Counted from the stretch's first letter, positions 19,186-28,987 are shown. The stretch: 64,000 bases of DNA from Pseudoalteromonas aurantia 208 (GCF_014858725.1 NZ_AQGV01000012.1:1922001-1986000); one strand, 5' to 3'. Numbers and translations: made by a program. The notes: generated from the sequence alone by a model not told the origin.

Positions 19186-19869
19186 CTACCGCCAAGCGTC
19201 TTTAACAAAAATATAACCTTGTTTCCAGATCGTTTTTATTTTTCCAGGTTGTGATGAATCATCTTCTAATTTTTTTCGTAGTCGTGAAATGCGTACGTCA
19301 ACCGTTCGAGTGTCATCTTGATAGGGTTTATCAATGATAGTTTTATAAACATGCTCTCGACTAATTACTCTCCCTGCATTACTTGCCAATAACCATAGTA
19401 ATTCAAATTCATGACTTGTCAGGTAAATTTCTTTATCATTCAATGTCACTAGCCGTGCTCGAGCATCGATTACTAGCAGTCCAAATGTCAATAAAGAGCT
19501 TGATTTTGACGCCGCAGGACGTAGCAGCGCATTCAGCCTTGCTTGCCACAAACGCGGGGTGGCTGTTTTCGTTATTACATCATCCGCCCCCGACTCCAAC
19601 AAAAAGCTATGGTCAGCTTCGTCTGTTTTTTCCGTAAAAACCATGACAGGTGCGGCAAACTGTGACTTCATTTTATCAATTAGGTCTGTTGGATTATCAA
19701 GGGTAAATTGCTCATTGACAACGACACCCGAAATATCTTGAACCCCTTCCCAATCAGGCATATCAGCCTCACTCGAAAAATGAAAAACTTCATATCCTGC
19801 TTGCTCAAATATTATTTTTCGCTGTATAAAACATTCCGATTCACGTTCAGCGAACAAAATTTTAGCCAT
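19186..19869 (-). CDS. OmpR-type response regulator with degenerate receiver
   Basis: A 227-residue protein with an N-terminal receiver-like domain (1-115) and a C-terminal winged-helix DNA-binding domain. The latter reads LTSHEFELLWLLASNAGRVISREHVY, then RTVDVRISRLRKKLED and IWKQGYIF. The receiver keeps T79 and the lysine K101, but N52 stands where the phosphorylated aspartate should be (VVVNEQF), and the acidic pair is E8-R9. Phosphorelay by the standard route is therefore unlikely. No histidine kinase gene is adjacent. It lies upstream of and parallel to the DUF4856 operon, but about 300 bp separate them. Its target genes are unknown. Confidence 0.85.
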   Translation of the reverse strand: MAKILFAERESECFIQRKIIFEQAGYEVFHFSSEADMPDWEGVQDISGVVVNEQFTLDNPTDLIDKMKSQFAAPVMVFTEKTDEADHSFLLESGADDVITKTATPRLWQARLNALLRPAASKSSSLLTFGLLVIDARARLVTLNDKEIYLTSHEFELLWLLASNAGRVISREHVYKTIIDKPYQDDTRTVDVRISRLRKKLEDDSSQPGKIKTIWKQGYIFVKDAWR

Positions 19870-19937
19870 TTCTACACCTAAAGGATTAGTTTTTATTTTA
19901 ATTTGGCTAGTTTAATGCTTGAAACTGAATGGCAGCT

Positions 19938-20837
19938 TTACAAGGTGAACAAATTCTCTGCCGTTTTCCACAACACAGCAACAACAGGGTCAGTCAATCG
20001 CTTTGTTTTACACACTAAGCCCACTTCTATCGGCTCCATTGGTTCTGACACGGTCAAATACCGAACTTGCTCTTTAAAGGGTGATTGAGCCAGCACTATC
20101 TCAGGGATACACGCAATGCCAAACCCTAAGCTTGCCAAGGCGACCATCGCCTCATGCCCTGAAACATGGGCGTATACTTTCGGTGTAAATTGCAACTCAG
20201 TACAAAAGGTATCAAGCCTCTCTTTTAAGATGCCATGTTCCGGCATGATAAAGGGTAATTGGCTCCACTCCATCACTCCATTGACGTTTGAGTCCAATAA
20301 GTCACTCAAAGGGCATGCCATTGTCGGTGCTATAATCACCAAGGGTGAACGTCCAAGTGGCAGATACGATATACCATTGGGTAAATGTGTTGGCTTGACA
20401 GCAACAGCAAGGTCTTCTTTATCATTTTGCACATGGGCAATAGAAAATGCTGGATCTCCAGTATTCAAGTTCAACTCTATCGCGGGATACTGCTGTCTAA
20501 ACTGTGCAAACAAGTCATAAACAAAGCTATAAGTCGCCGTAACAGAACAATAAAAGCTCAATTCTCCACTTAGTGGCTGTCGACTATCTTGACATTGGCT
20601 CTTAAACTGCCGCCACTGCGACAAGGTTGTACGTGCATACTCAACAAACGCTTTCCCTTGAGCTGTTAAACTCACACTGCGGTTATCTCTAATAAATAAA
20701 GCGACACCCAGTTCTTGCTCTAACTGCTTAATCTGTCTACTCAATGTAGGGGCACTAATATGGCACTGTTCACTGGCCCGGCCAAAATGCAGTGTTTCTG
20801 CAAGTCCCAAAAAATACTTTAATTGCTTATGATCCAT
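19938..20837 (-). CDS. ilvY: LysR-type activator of ilvC
   Basis: A 299-residue LysR regulator. Its helix-turn-helix is at residues 18-37 (FGRASEQCHISAPTLSRQIK). The effector domain has the IlvY-like segments LSGELSFYCSVTATYSFVYDL and LPFIMPEHGILKERLD. It is divergent from ilvC with 142 bp between the starts, the classical ilvY-ilvC arrangement. In E. coli IlvY activates ilvC when acetolactate or acetohydroxybutyrate binds. Confidence 0.93.
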   Translation of the reverse strand: MDHKQLKYFLGLAETLHFGRASEQCHISAPTLSRQIKQLEQELGVALFIRDNRSVSLTAQGKAFVEYARTTLSQWRQFKSQCQDSRQPLSGELSFYCSVTATYSFVYDLFAQFRQQYPAIELNLNTGDPAFSIAHVQNDKEDLAVAVKPTHLPNGISYLPLGRSPLVIIAPTMACPLSDLLDSNVNGVMEWSQLPFIMPEHGILKERLDTFCTELQFTPKVYAHVSGHEAMVALASLGFGIACIPEIVLAQSPFKEQVRYLTVSEPMEPIEVGLVCKTKRLTDPVVAVLWKTAENLFTL

Positions 20838-20861
20838 ACGGCCTCACATTACTTACGCTAG

Positions 20862-20888
20862 GTAGTGTTTCATAATATGAAATACTAC
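20862..20888. promoter_or_regulatory. IlvY operator candidate
   Basis: GTAGTGTTTCAT, AAT and ATGAAATACTAC form a 27-bp inverted repeat with 11 of 12 pairs matching. It contains a T-N11-A LysR box (TTCAT...ATGAA) and lies in the ilvY-ilvC intergenic region, 25 bp from the ilvY start. Confidence 0.7.
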
Positions 20889-20979
20889 AATTCAAATATA
20901 TCATTTTACGTAATTAATAACAGCGCTTATGCTGGCTTCACACTCTATTTAAATACTTTCTTATTTTTAAGGCACTAAC

Positions 20980-22452
20980 ATGGCGAATTATTTTAACTCT
21001 TTACCACTAAGAGAGCAGCTAGCACAACTGGCACAATGTGAATTTATGGACCCTCAAGAATTTAATGAGGGTGTGAGCGTACTAAATGGCAAAAAACTTG
21101 TCATTGTAGGTTGTGGTGCACAAGGGTTAAACCAAGGTCTGAATCTAAGAGACTCAGGACTCGATGTTAGTTATGCTTTACGTGAATCTGCGATTGCTGA
21201 AAAACGCCAATCTTTCTTAAATGCATCAGAGAATGGGTTTACTGTTGGTACCTATGAAGCACTTATTCCAAGTGCCGATTTAGTTCTAAACTTAACACCT
21301 GATAAACAGCACACTTCGGTTGTTAACGCGGTTATGCCTTTAATGAAAAAAGACGCAACACTCGCTTACTCTCATGGCTTTAATATCGTTGAAGAAGGCA
21401 TGCAAGTTCGTGAAGATCTTACGGTTATCATGGTTGCACCAAAATGCCCAGGCACTGAAGTACGCGAAGAATACAAGCGCGGTTTCGGAGTGCCTACGCT
21501 AATAGCTGTTCACCCAGAAAATGATCCACAAGGCAAGGGCTTAGCCCAAGCTAAAGCATATGCTGCGGGCACTGGCGGTCATCGTGCGGGTGTACTTAAG
21601 TCATCATTCATCGCTGAAGTAAAATCAGATTTAATGGGTGAACAAACCATTCTATGCGGTATGTTACAAACAGGCTCGTTATTATGTTTCGATAAGATGG
21701 TTGAGCAAGGTATCGACGCTGCATACGCATCAAAACTCATTCAATATGGATGGGAAGTGATCACTGAAGCACTTAAGTACGGTGGTATCACAAATATGAT
21801 GGACCGCTTATCTAACCCCGCAAAGTTAAAAGCCTTCACATTAAGTGAAGAGTTAAAACAGATTATGCGTCCGCTATATAACAAACATATGGATGACATC
21901 ATTAGTGGTGAGTTTTCACAAGGTATGATGGCTGATTGGGCTGAAGATGATGCTAAGTTATTATCATGGCGTGCAGAAACGGGGGAAACTGCATTCGAAA
22001 AGCAAGCTAATACTGATCAAGAAATTTCAGAGCAAACCTTTTTCGACAAAGGCATTCTTATGGTAGCAATGGTCAAAGCCGGCGTTGAACTCGCGTTTGA
22101 AACAATGACTGCTGCAGGGATCATTGATGAGTCAGCATACTATGAATCACTTCATGAAACGCCACTTATCGCCAATACGATTGCGCGTAAAAAGCTATAC
22201 GAAATGAATAGCACTATTTCAGATACTGCAGAATACGGTTGTTACTTATATAACCATGCATGTTTGCCACTCCTTAAACCTTTTATGGAAAACATTGATA
22301 CCGACGTTATTGGTAAAGGCTTAGATGTAACAAGCAACTATGCTGATAATCAAGAGCTTATCGATGCTAACTTAGCCATTCGTAGCCACCCAGTCGAAAT
22401 CATTGGGGAGCAACTACGCGGCTACATGTCTGCTATGAAAAAAATAGTTTAA
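20980..22452 (+). CDS. ilvC: Ketol-acid reductoisomerase, class II
   Basis: A cytosolic NADPH-dependent enzyme of valine/isoleucine synthesis. It converts 2-acetolactate or 2-aceto-2-hydroxybutyrate to the dihydroxy acids. The 490 residues match the long class II form of enterobacteria. The Rossmann loop is [17 protein letters not shown] near residue 46. The segments [29 protein letters not shown] and, in the C-terminal domain, [10 protein letters not shown] are as expected. The phosphate-selecting segment [14 protein letters not shown] suggests NADPH. It is controlled by the divergent IlvY and followed by its own terminator. Confidence 0.97.
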   Translation: MANYFNSLPLREQLAQLAQCEFMDPQEFNEGVSVLNGKKLVIVGCGAQGLNQGLNLRDSGLDVSYALRESAIAEKRQSFLNASENGFTVGTYEALIPSADLVLNLTPDKQHTSVVNAVMPLMKKDATLAYSHGFNIVEEGMQVREDLTVIMVAPKCPGTEVREEYKRGFGVPTLIAVHPENDPQGKGLAQAKAYAAGTGGHRAGVLKSSFIAEVKSDLMGEQTILCGMLQTGSLLCFDKMVEQGIDAAYASKLIQYGWEVITEALKYGGITNMMDRLSNPAKLKAFTLSEELKQIMRPLYNKHMDDIISGEFSQGMMADWAEDDAKLLSWRAETGETAFEKQANTDQEISEQTFFDKGILMVAMVKAGVELAFETMTAAGIIDESAYYESLHETPLIANTIARKKLYEMNSTISDTAEYGCYLYNHACLPLLKPFMENIDTDVIGKGLDVTSNYADNQELIDANLAIRSHPVEIIGEQLRGYMSAMKKIV

Positions 22453-22475
22453 ACCAGTTCGCTTGTTAGAAACCG

Positions 22476-22505
22476 AGCCCATACGCATTCGCTATGGGCT
22501 TTTTT
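22476..22505 (+). terminator. Rho-independent terminator of ilvC
   Basis: AGCCCATA (22476-22483) and TATGGGCT (22493-22500) form an 8-bp stem followed by six T. Confidence 0.9.
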
Positions 22506-22639
22506 CATATCTATGCTTCATTCGTACCTTTTTTAACATTATACAAAAGTGGTAATTTAATGAACAATTGCTACACTTTGTTCGATCGCATTATTGATTA
22601 TGGTAGAATAGTTCCCTTGTTTTAGAAAAGTGTGGATCA

Positions 22640-24553
22640 ATGCGAAAAACTAGCCTTACAATCACTCAAAAAATCACATTATTAGGTAGCCTAATTGCAA
22701 TAACTGTTGCAGGGATAATCGGTGCTACTGCGATTTATAGCGCAAAAACGATGACTGAAACACGCATGTTGGAGTCAGAGCTACCTGCAAAAGTCGAAAG
22801 CATTAACAAGTCAATCTCAAAACAAATCTACCAACTAAAAGATGCTGCTAAACAACTCTCTAGTAATGTTTTTATTACTGAGTCAGCAAAGAGTGGGCAA
22901 CTCAGTGAAACGCTATTAGTGAACGAGCTCGGAAGGTTGGTTGACCAATATCAATTGGCCACGGCTTCATGGGCTAACCGAGAAACACGACAGTATTGGA
23001 ACCAACATGGCTTTCTCAGAGAACTCAATCATCAACAAGATGGCTGGTTCTTTGGCTTTACACAAAGCGGAGCCGAATACTCAATTAGCATTTTCCAAGA
23101 ATCCCCTGGGGATGTAAAAATGTTTGTCAATCATCAGCAAACAAATGGCGTCGGCCTTGCTGGCCTTGCAAAAAGCATTGATGATATGCAACGTATGTTG
23201 AGTAATATGCGAATCGAAAAAACCGGATTTGTATTTGTGGTCAATAAAGAAGGTACCATTCAGCTGCACCCAGATGCAGCATTAGTTGCCACCACCACAC
23301 TCAGAGATTTATACGGCAACCAAGCTGTTGGTAGTTTACTTTCCAATCAAGACTTCGTCGTTGAGAAACTCAACCTAACCGAGCAGACAACCTTAGTCGC
23401 AGCAAGTCCAATTGCTGGTACTGACTTATATGTCATCGCCCAAGTGCCTGAATCTGAAGTCATTGAAGAGATTCTATCCCTGCAGTGGCAGATAATTGCT
23501 TTTTCGGTTGCCGTTGCACTCGTTGCGAGTTTGATTAGCTTATTCTTAGCTAAAAATTTAAGTGCGCCGCTATCAAATATGGCACAACTATTTGCACGTT
23601 TAGGGAGCGGAGACGCGAAACTAAATTACAGAGTGCCAGAATCTGAGCAACCAGAATTACAGGCTTTGGCCGAGGGTTTTAACCAGTTTATTAATAAAAT
23701 TGAGCAAGCCATAAAGAAAGTTGCCAGTGAAAGTGGCGATATTCGTAGTGCCAGTGAACGCGTTTTTGAACAGAGCCAAAGTAACTCTCAATCTCTCGAT
23801 GAGCAGAAGTCACAAACTATTTCAGTGGCTGCCGCAATAAATGAAATGGGGGCAACGGTACAAGAGATTGCTGGAAGCGCAAATAATACAGCTAAATTGA
23901 CAGAACAGAGCAAAGAGATGTCAAATCAGAGCCATCATGGTGTTCAGCAAAGTCAAACCCAGCTACAAGGGTTGGCTAATGATATTGATGCGATGGCCTC
24001 AGAAGTAACGACATTGGCCGAAAAAACGCAATCTATTGCCAATATTGTCGATGTCATTCGCGGAATATCAGAACAAACGAATTTATTAGCGCTCAATGCG
24101 GCAATTGAATCTGCACGCGCGGGTGAACATGGTCGTGGTTTTGCCGTAGTAGCTGACGAGGTACGTGCACTCGCCAGTAGAACTTCGCAATCAACTGATG
24201 AGATTCAAGCCACAATTACAGAGTTAACGGTTGCATCTGACTCTATTGTCAAACAAATTAGTCAGTCGAAGCATCAAGCAGTACAAAGTGTTGAAACAAT
24301 GCAAAACTCTGTGGAACTGATGGAAACCATCACCGAAACTGCAAACCAAATTAATGATATGACCACATTAATCGCTGCTGCCACCGAAGAACAAAGTAAC
24401 GTGGTTGCCGATGTGGGCCGAAGCATTGAACATATCAGCACCATTAGCGATGAAGTTATGAATGAGCAGTTAAATACTGAGCATTCAATTCAAGCGCTTG
24501 CAGACTCAGCTAAAATACTAGATGGCTTAGTAGCCAGCTTTGAGCAAGGGTAA
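22640..24553 (+). CDS. Methyl-accepting chemotaxis protein with periplasmic Cache-type sensor
   Basis: A 637-residue inner-membrane chemoreceptor. TM1 is at about residues 13-32. Residues 33-285 are periplasmic and Cache-like ([37 protein letters not shown]). TM2 is at about 287-306, followed by a HAMP domain ([19 protein letters not shown]). The cytoplasmic signalling domain carries the conserved tip [20 protein letters not shown] and ADEVRALA near residues 477-510. The ligand is unknown; [12 protein letters not shown] in the sensor may be part of the pocket. There is no obvious CheR/CheB-binding pentapeptide at the C-terminus. A 16-bp hairpin follows. Confidence 0.92.
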   Translation: MRKTSLTITQKITLLGSLIAITVAGIIGATAIYSAKTMTETRMLESELPAKVESINKSISKQIYQLKDAAKQLSSNVFITESAKSGQLSETLLVNELGRLVDQYQLATASWANRETRQYWNQHGFLRELNHQQDGWFFGFTQSGAEYSISIFQESPGDVKMFVNHQQTNGVGLAGLAKSIDDMQRMLSNMRIEKTGFVFVVNKEGTIQLHPDAALVATTTLRDLYGNQAVGSLLSNQDFVVEKLNLTEQTTLVAASPIAGTDLYVIAQVPESEVIEEILSLQWQIIAFSVAVALVASLISLFLAKNLSAPLSNMAQLFARLGSGDAKLNYRVPESEQPELQALAEGFNQFINKIEQAIKKVASESGDIRSASERVFEQSQSNSQSLDEQKSQTISVAAAINEMGATVQEIAGSANNTAKLTEQSKEMSNQSHHGVQQSQTQLQGLANDIDAMASEVTTLAEKTQSIANIVDVIRGISEQTNLLALNAAIESARAGEHGRGFAVVADEVRALASRTSQSTDEIQATITELTVASDSIVKQISQSKHQAVQSVETMQNSVELMETITETANQINDMTTLIAAATEEQSNVVADVGRSIEHISTISDEVMNEQLNTEHSIQALADSAKILDGLVASFEQG

Positions 24554-24590
24554 TTTAGCGGCCTATAAAAGTTCACTTAACCGAGCTTCT

Positions 24591-24626
24591 AAATGGTGTT
24601 TATATCAAGCGATATAAACACCATTT
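24591..24626. terminator. 16-bp perfect hairpin after the chemoreceptor gene
   Basis: AAATGGTGTTTATATC pairs perfectly with GATATAAACACCATTT across the loop AAGC. The following bases (ATTCC) are a poor U tract. It could be a weak terminator or an RNA-stabilising structure. Confidence 0.6.
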
Positions 24627-24718
24627 ATTCCTGCAACAATTTGTAACCAAACAAACTACTCCTCAGTTATATTTTGAACTATGCTTGATAAATAAGCAGT
24701 TTTAAGTGGGAGGTGGTT

Positions 24719-25909
24719 ATGTCCACGCTAAATAAAATAAAATTCGTCAGTCTGATCCCGATATGTTTTTTACTAAGTGCGTGTTACAGCACTGAACAAC
24801 AAGTATCGACAAATAAAAACTTATTGAACGACACCCTTTTCACCGAACATCGCGTGCCGAGTGAACGCGAAGTATTTCAGCTTGATGCTAAAATAAAAAC
24901 ACAACTTGATGTGTATTTTAGAGGGGCAACCCCTTCGTTATCACAGACCCAAACCTTACTTAAATTTTTAGTAGATAATGGTGAATCATCGCTGTCTTAT
25001 CAGTCAGGTGCCAATTTAACCGCTTCAGAAGCCTACTTTGATCTCAATGCGAATTGCCTTTCATTATCTATTTTATCATTTAGCCTCGCCGAGCACCTTG
25101 GTTTTGAATCCCAATTCCAAAGAGTACATATTCCAGAATATTGGGATCAAACATTAGGGTATAGTTTATTAACCGGGCATGTGAACTTGGTTATCACTGA
25201 ATCAAACTTTGCCAGAAATCGAACAAGAACCAGTGCTGTGTCACTTTATACAGCACCAAAATCGCTCACGATTGATTTTGATCCCAACAGTCGCCAACAA
25301 AAATTCCCAACATCAAACATTACTAAGCAAAGAATTTTAGCCATGTTTTATAGCAACCGTGGCGCCATACATATGATTAATGGCGAGCACGACTTTGCCT
25401 ATAACTATTTTAAGGCCGCGATAAATATTGATGAACATTACTCAGGTGCATGGGGTAATCTTGGGGTGTTATATAGAATCGTTAACCAACACCAACTTGC
25501 AGAGCAAACTTATCAACAAGCCCTAGCATTAAACGTAGATAACAAAACTGTGATGGGAAATATGGCGTTATTGTATAGATTAACCGAACGAGCGCATCTA
25601 GCGGATTCAATCGAAAGCAAACTCAGTGCAGAACGCAAAGATAACCCGTACTACCAAATTGTATTAGGGAATGAAGCTTTAGAAGCGAACAATTTAAGCC
25701 TCGCGCTTCGTCACTTTAATAGGGCAAGAAGACTTGATACTAAACTGCATAGCAGTTATTTTGGCATTGCAAAAGTACATTATTACCGAGGTAACCTTGA
25801 GCAAGCACAAAAGTACTTATCACAAGCTTATAAATTATCTGAATTTAACCATGATCGAAAACGCTACCAAAATAAACTTCAGTGGTTACAAACTGTGGCT
25901 AAAAATTAG
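24719..25909 (+). CDS. Lipoprotein with transglutaminase-like domain and TPR repeats
   Basis: The start is the ATG at 24719, five bases after GGAGG; an upstream GTG at 24713 lies inside that site. The 396-residue protein has the lipobox LLSAC (C22). Residues 75-190 look like a small transglutaminase-like fold: the cysteine in NANCLSLS (C113), the histidine in TGHVNLV (H154) and an aspartate in IDFDP (D186 or D188) are spaced as a Cys-His-Asp triad. Residues 205-390 hold four or more TPR repeats (AWGNLGVLYRIVNQHQLAE, SYFGIAKVHYYRGNLEQA). It is probably attached to the outer membrane. Its 3' end overlaps the M28 peptidase start by about 59 bp, so the two are likely coupled. Confidence 0.75.
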   Translation: MSTLNKIKFVSLIPICFLLSACYSTEQQVSTNKNLLNDTLFTEHRVPSEREVFQLDAKIKTQLDVYFRGATPSLSQTQTLLKFLVDNGESSLSYQSGANLTASEAYFDLNANCLSLSILSFSLAEHLGFESQFQRVHIPEYWDQTLGYSLLTGHVNLVITESNFARNRTRTSAVSLYTAPKSLTIDFDPNSRQQKFPTSNITKQRILAMFYSNRGAIHMINGEHDFAYNYFKAAINIDEHYSGAWGNLGVLYRIVNQHQLAEQTYQQALALNVDNKTVMGNMALLYRLTERAHLADSIESKLSAERKDNPYYQIVLGNEALEANNLSLALRHFNRARRLDTKLHSSYFGIAKVHYYRGNLEQAQKYLSQAYKLSEFNHDRKRYQNKLQWLQTVAKN

Positions 25910-26789
25910 TGTTTTAGCCTTTTTTACCGCCGCCTATCAAGCTAGTGCGTCGCAATTGCACGAAGATATGCTCACTTTAACAAGCCCAGCACATGCTGGG
26001 CGATCCGCTGGTAAAACTGACACCCCAAATATTAGCGGGCAATATATATACAATCGATTTGAGCATCTAAATTTAGAAACGAAATATCAAGCTTTTCCAT
26101 TTAAGGCTGGCTTTTTTCGCCATGCTACAGGGCATAATATCATCGCAACGCTACCCTGTAATACACAAACTTGTGGGAACAACCTCGTTATTACAGCCCA
26201 TTATGACCATTTAGGAGGACAACCCACGTCTTACTATGCCGGTGCAAATGACAATGCATCGGGTACATCTGCGTTACTTTATTTGGCCGAACTACTGAAC
26301 AACAAAACGCGAAACCGTTCAGTGACGTTTGTCGCAACAGATGCAGAAGAGAAAGGCTTATACGGTGCAAAATACTTTGTAAGTCAACTCAAGGCCACAG
26401 ATATCGCCTTAAACATAAATCTAGATATGTTAGCCCCAACGTCTAAAAATAGAGTCTACGTGTTACATTCTAAGCACACTTCCAACGCTCTATCTATCCT
26501 TAAGACACTCCCTAAGCCTGACTTCAACCTGAGAATTGCGAATTCACGTTATAAAATGCAAAGAATGATGGATAACCCTCGAATTGATTGGCATCGCGCC
26601 AGTGATCACTATGCATTCGCCAAAGCACGCATACCTTATATTTACTTCGGCATTGGGGAAGATAAAAACCACCACACTAAGCGCGATACAATAACCGCTA
26701 TTAATTTTGAACGGTATCAGCTTGTTGTTAATTTCATTAGTGATTTTATCGTTAAATTACTCGACTCACCATTAGAAGCAACCAATTGA
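25851..26789 (+). CDS. M28-family zinc aminopeptidase, exported
   Basis: I take the ATG at 25851 as start because it precedes a signal peptide (LWLKISVLAFFTAAYQASA). The frame is open further upstream inside the TPR gene. The mature enzyme carries the co-catalytic zinc ligands of family M28: the His-Asp of ITAHYDHLGG, the Asp of GANDNASGTSALLY, the Glu pair of DAEEKGLYGAKYF, the Asp of NINLDMLAP, and the His in WHRASDHYAF or KNHHTKRDT. It is predicted to be a periplasmic or surface aminopeptidase. No PA domain or C-terminal sorting region is present, so it is a short form of about 312 residues. It overlaps the convergent GIY-YIG gene by 73 bp. Confidence 0.85.
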   Translation: MIENATKINFSGYKLWLKISVLAFFTAAYQASASQLHEDMLTLTSPAHAGRSAGKTDTPNISGQYIYNRFEHLNLETKYQAFPFKAGFFRHATGHNIIATLPCNTQTCGNNLVITAHYDHLGGQPTSYYAGANDNASGTSALLYLAELLNNKTRNRSVTFVATDAEEKGLYGAKYFVSQLKATDIALNINLDMLAPTSKNRVYVLHSKHTSNALSILKTLPKPDFNLRIANSRYKMQRMMDNPRIDWHRASDHYAFAKARIPYIYFGIGEDKNHHTKRDTITAINFERYQLVVNFISDFIVKLLDSPLEATN

Positions 26790-27034
26790 ATTTTTTGTGC
26801 TTTATTGAGTTTTTTAACTTGCCATTCTAATTTACAAGCATCACTTTTAGTACCCACTGGGTATGAGAAAACCAATTGTAGCGGTGCTTTGCCTTTTAAA
26901 TTTTTGGCCCCTTTTCCCTCTTGGTGCGCCTCAATACGGGCAGCTACATCATTAGTCACCCCGGTATACCAATGACCAAACCGTGTTTCAACAATATAAA
27001 TATACCAGGTTGACTTGGCATCAATCTCAGACAT
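26717..27034 (-). CDS. GIY-YIG nuclease superfamily protein (YhbQ/UPF0213 type)
   Basis: A 105-residue protein that is almost entirely a GIY-YIG domain. WYIYIVETR carries the first motif and HWYTGVTNDVAARIEAHQEG the second, with the catalytic arginine; GKGAKNLKGKAPLQLVF and KLEWQVKKL follow. In E. coli YhbQ this type of protein has DNA nuclease activity with an unclear role. Its last 73 bp overlap the end of the M28 gene on the other strand. Confidence 0.87.
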   Translation of the reverse strand: MSEIDAKSTWYIYIVETRFGHWYTGVTNDVAARIEAHQEGKGAKNLKGKAPLQLVFSYPVGTKSDACKLEWQVKKLNKAQKIQLVASNGESSNLTIKSLMKLTTS

Positions 27035-27160
27035 TTCTTATTTTTTCCCTTCTATTGAGAAACTTTTTCTATACACTAAGGTCGAACTTCGACAAGAAGC
27101 TTTACCTTCTGCGCTTAATCGGTATCATGCAAATAATTGAAAATAAGGATACACAAATAC

Positions 27161-27520
27161 ATGCAGTCTAATAAATCCCTTTCTGTTTGGCTCGTTGCTT
27201 TTATAACGACGGTAATGCTGTCTGGTTGCTCTAGCTGGGTATATCGCATCAATGTGCCACAAGGTAACTTTTTAGAACAGTCAGATGTAGAAAAACTACG
27301 CATAAACATGACTCGCGAACAAGTGTTATTTGTTTTAGGCAGCCCCATCGCGAAGGATGCTTTTAACAGTAAGACTTGGCACTATGCTTATGTATTCAAT
27401 ATAGACCGTGAATCAGAACAACGTAAATCGCTGACCGTGTATTTTGAAGATGAAAAGCTAACCCGTATTACCGGCGATTATGATGAGCCTAAAGAGTTCA
27501 ACACTCCTTTAGATGAATAA
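27161..27520 (+). CDS. bamE: Outer-membrane protein assembly lipoprotein BamE
   Basis: The start is the ATG at 27161, preceded by AAGGA about ten bases upstream; a TTG at 27137 would add an unlikely N-terminus. The 119-residue lipoprotein has the lipobox MLSGC (C23). The family core is complete: RINVPQGNFLEQ, KLRINMTREQVLFVLGSPI, WHYAYVFN and LTVYFEDEKLTRITGD. It is a small non-essential-type subunit of the BAM complex that inserts beta-barrels. It sits with rnfH, ratA and smpB as in many gammaproteobacteria. Confidence 0.95.
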   Translation: MQSNKSLSVWLVAFITTVMLSGCSSWVYRINVPQGNFLEQSDVEKLRINMTREQVLFVLGSPIAKDAFNSKTWHYAYVFNIDRESEQRKSLTVYFEDEKLTRITGDYDEPKEFNTPLDE

Positions 27521-27541
27521 CGCTTTTGATAGTTCAAGATT

Positions 27542-27566
27542 AAAAAGGGCTTTAGGCCCTTTTTTG
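27542..27566. terminator. Terminator between bamE and rnfH
   Basis: AAAAAGGGC, TTTAG and GCCCTTTTTT form a symmetrical stem with A and T runs on either side. It can serve both convergent genes. Confidence 0.85.
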
Positions 27567-27614
27567 TTGTCTTAAGCACCGATAGACCAATCACCACAGT
27601 TAATGACCTACTCT

Positions 27615-27929
27615 CTAGGTTCTACCACCGGTGATCTTATTTGCTCTGCCTTCTTCTTTTGCTTTTTCTGCTCGACGTCGACGTGCATCTTTCGGATCTG
27701 CAATGAGTGGTCGATAAATCTCGATTCGGTCCCCTTCCTTTACAGCTTGCTTGCCTTTTACTGTGCGATTCCAAATCCCTAATGTTAAATTAGTAGGATC
27801 AATATCTGGACATTTATCAAGTATGCCTGATTGTAGTACCACTTGCTCAGCAGAAGTCCCTTCTGCAACATCTACGGTTAACACCACCGCTTTGTGAGGC
27901 ACTGCAAATACTACTTCAACTTTTATCAT
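27615..27929 (-). CDS. rnfH: RnfH family protein (UPF0125)
   Basis: A 104-residue protein of the ubiquitin-like beta-grasp fold: VEVVFAVPHKAVVLTVDV, GIWNRTVKGKQAVKEGDRIEIYRPLIADPKDARRRRA split across residues 47-88. The C-terminal Arg/Lys-rich tail is usual. The function is unsettled despite the name. Its ATG overlaps the ratA stop by 4 bp (ATGA), so the two are coupled. Confidence 0.92.
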   Translation of the reverse strand: MIKVEVVFAVPHKAVVLTVDVAEGTSAEQVVLQSGILDKCPDIDPTNLTLGIWNRTVKGKQAVKEGDRIEIYRPLIADPKDARRRRAEKAKEEGRANKITGGRT

Positions 27930-28363
27930 GAGCGTGCCCCATATACCGTTTTAGCGCGCTGCGTAAACGCTGTTACCATATTTTTAGCAACTTCATTAAA
28001 AATCTTCCCAAAAGCCAATTCCACTAACTTATTTGCAAATTCGAAATCAAGTTTTAACGTCACTTTACAAGCTTGGTCATCTAATTCAATAAACTCCCAA
28101 TAACCATATAGTGACTTAAATGGCCCATCCACTAACTGCATTTTCATTTGATTGCCATCAAAACTATTTTTTGTGGTAAACCACTTTTTAAGCCCAGCTT
28201 TTGATATTTCTAAACTGGCAACCATATCGTTTGAGGTTGCTTCAATAATTTTTGCATTTGAACAATTTGGTAAAAATTCTGGGTATGCGTCAACATCATT
28301 AACCAGAGTAAACATTTCTTGAGTGCTATACATCACCAACGCACTTTTTTCTATTTGTGGCAT
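27926..28363 (-). CDS. ratA: RatA/coenzyme Q-binding START-domain protein
   Basis: A 145-residue protein of the SRPBCC (polyketide cyclase/COQ10) family. MPQIEKSALVMYSTQEMFTL, NDVDAYPEFLPNCSNAKI and SLYGYWEFIELDD are characteristic of RatA. Two roles have been proposed: a ribosome-association toxin in E. coli, and a ubiquinone-binding chaperone like yeast Coq10. The sequence fits both. It is divergent from smpB and overlaps rnfH. Confidence 0.9.
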   Translation of the reverse strand: MPQIEKSALVMYSTQEMFTLVNDVDAYPEFLPNCSNAKIIEATSNDMVASLEISKAGLKKWFTTKNSFDGNQMKMQLVDGPFKSLYGYWEFIELDDQACKVTLKLDFEFANKLVELAFGKIFNEVAKNMVTAFTQRAKTVYGARS

Positions 28364-28504
28364 AGTTACTCCATTCTATTTGTCGCGATTTTAGCAAGCT
28401 TTTGAAAATTTATCTTGTATGCAGTAAGCTCCTGCGCGAAAATAAGACATAAATTTGAAAAAGCACTATTTTCTGTCCACTTTTCTAGGTAAACTACAGC
28501 CATT

Positions 28505-28987
28505 ATGGCAAAGAAAAAATCATCAAAATCAACAACCAATACCATCGCGCTCAATAAAAAAGCGCGACATGAGTATTTTTTACACGATAAGTTTGAAGCG
28601 GGTATGGAGCTCCAAGGCTGGGAAGTTAAAAGTATCCGAGCGGGCAAAGTAAACATTTCAGACACCTACATTCACCTTAAAGATGGCGAAGCATTTTTGC
28701 TTAGCAGTCAAATTCAACCACTAAACAGTGCTTCAACGCATGTTATTTGCGATCCTATGAGGTATCGTAAATTATTATTAAACAAGCGGGAGATTGACCG
28801 GTTAGTGGGTGCAACAGAGCGAGATGGTTTTTCCCTTATTGCAACCGCAATGTATTGGAAAAAATGCTGGGTAAAACTAGAGTTTCACTTAGCCAAAGGT
28901 AAAAAAATGCATGACAAGCGTTCAGACTCCAAAGATAAAGATTGGTCTCGTGAAAAAGAGCGTCTTATGAAGCATTCAGCACGCTAA
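28505..28987 (+). CDS. smpB: SsrA-binding protein SmpB
   Basis: A 160-residue partner of tmRNA in trans-translation. The N-terminal [20 protein letters not shown], the core [14 protein letters not shown] and the basic tail [20 protein letters not shown] are all typical. The tmRNA gene is not adjacent as in E. coli but lies 14.6 kb downstream in this window. The start ATG is preceded by a weak ribosome-binding region. Confidence 0.96.
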   Translation: MAKKKSSKSTTNTIALNKKARHEYFLHDKFEAGMELQGWEVKSIRAGKVNISDTYIHLKDGEAFLLSSQIQPLNSASTHVICDPMRYRKLLLNKREIDRLVGATERDGFSLIATAMYWKKCWVKLEFHLAKGKKMHDKRSDSKDKDWSREKERLMKHSAR

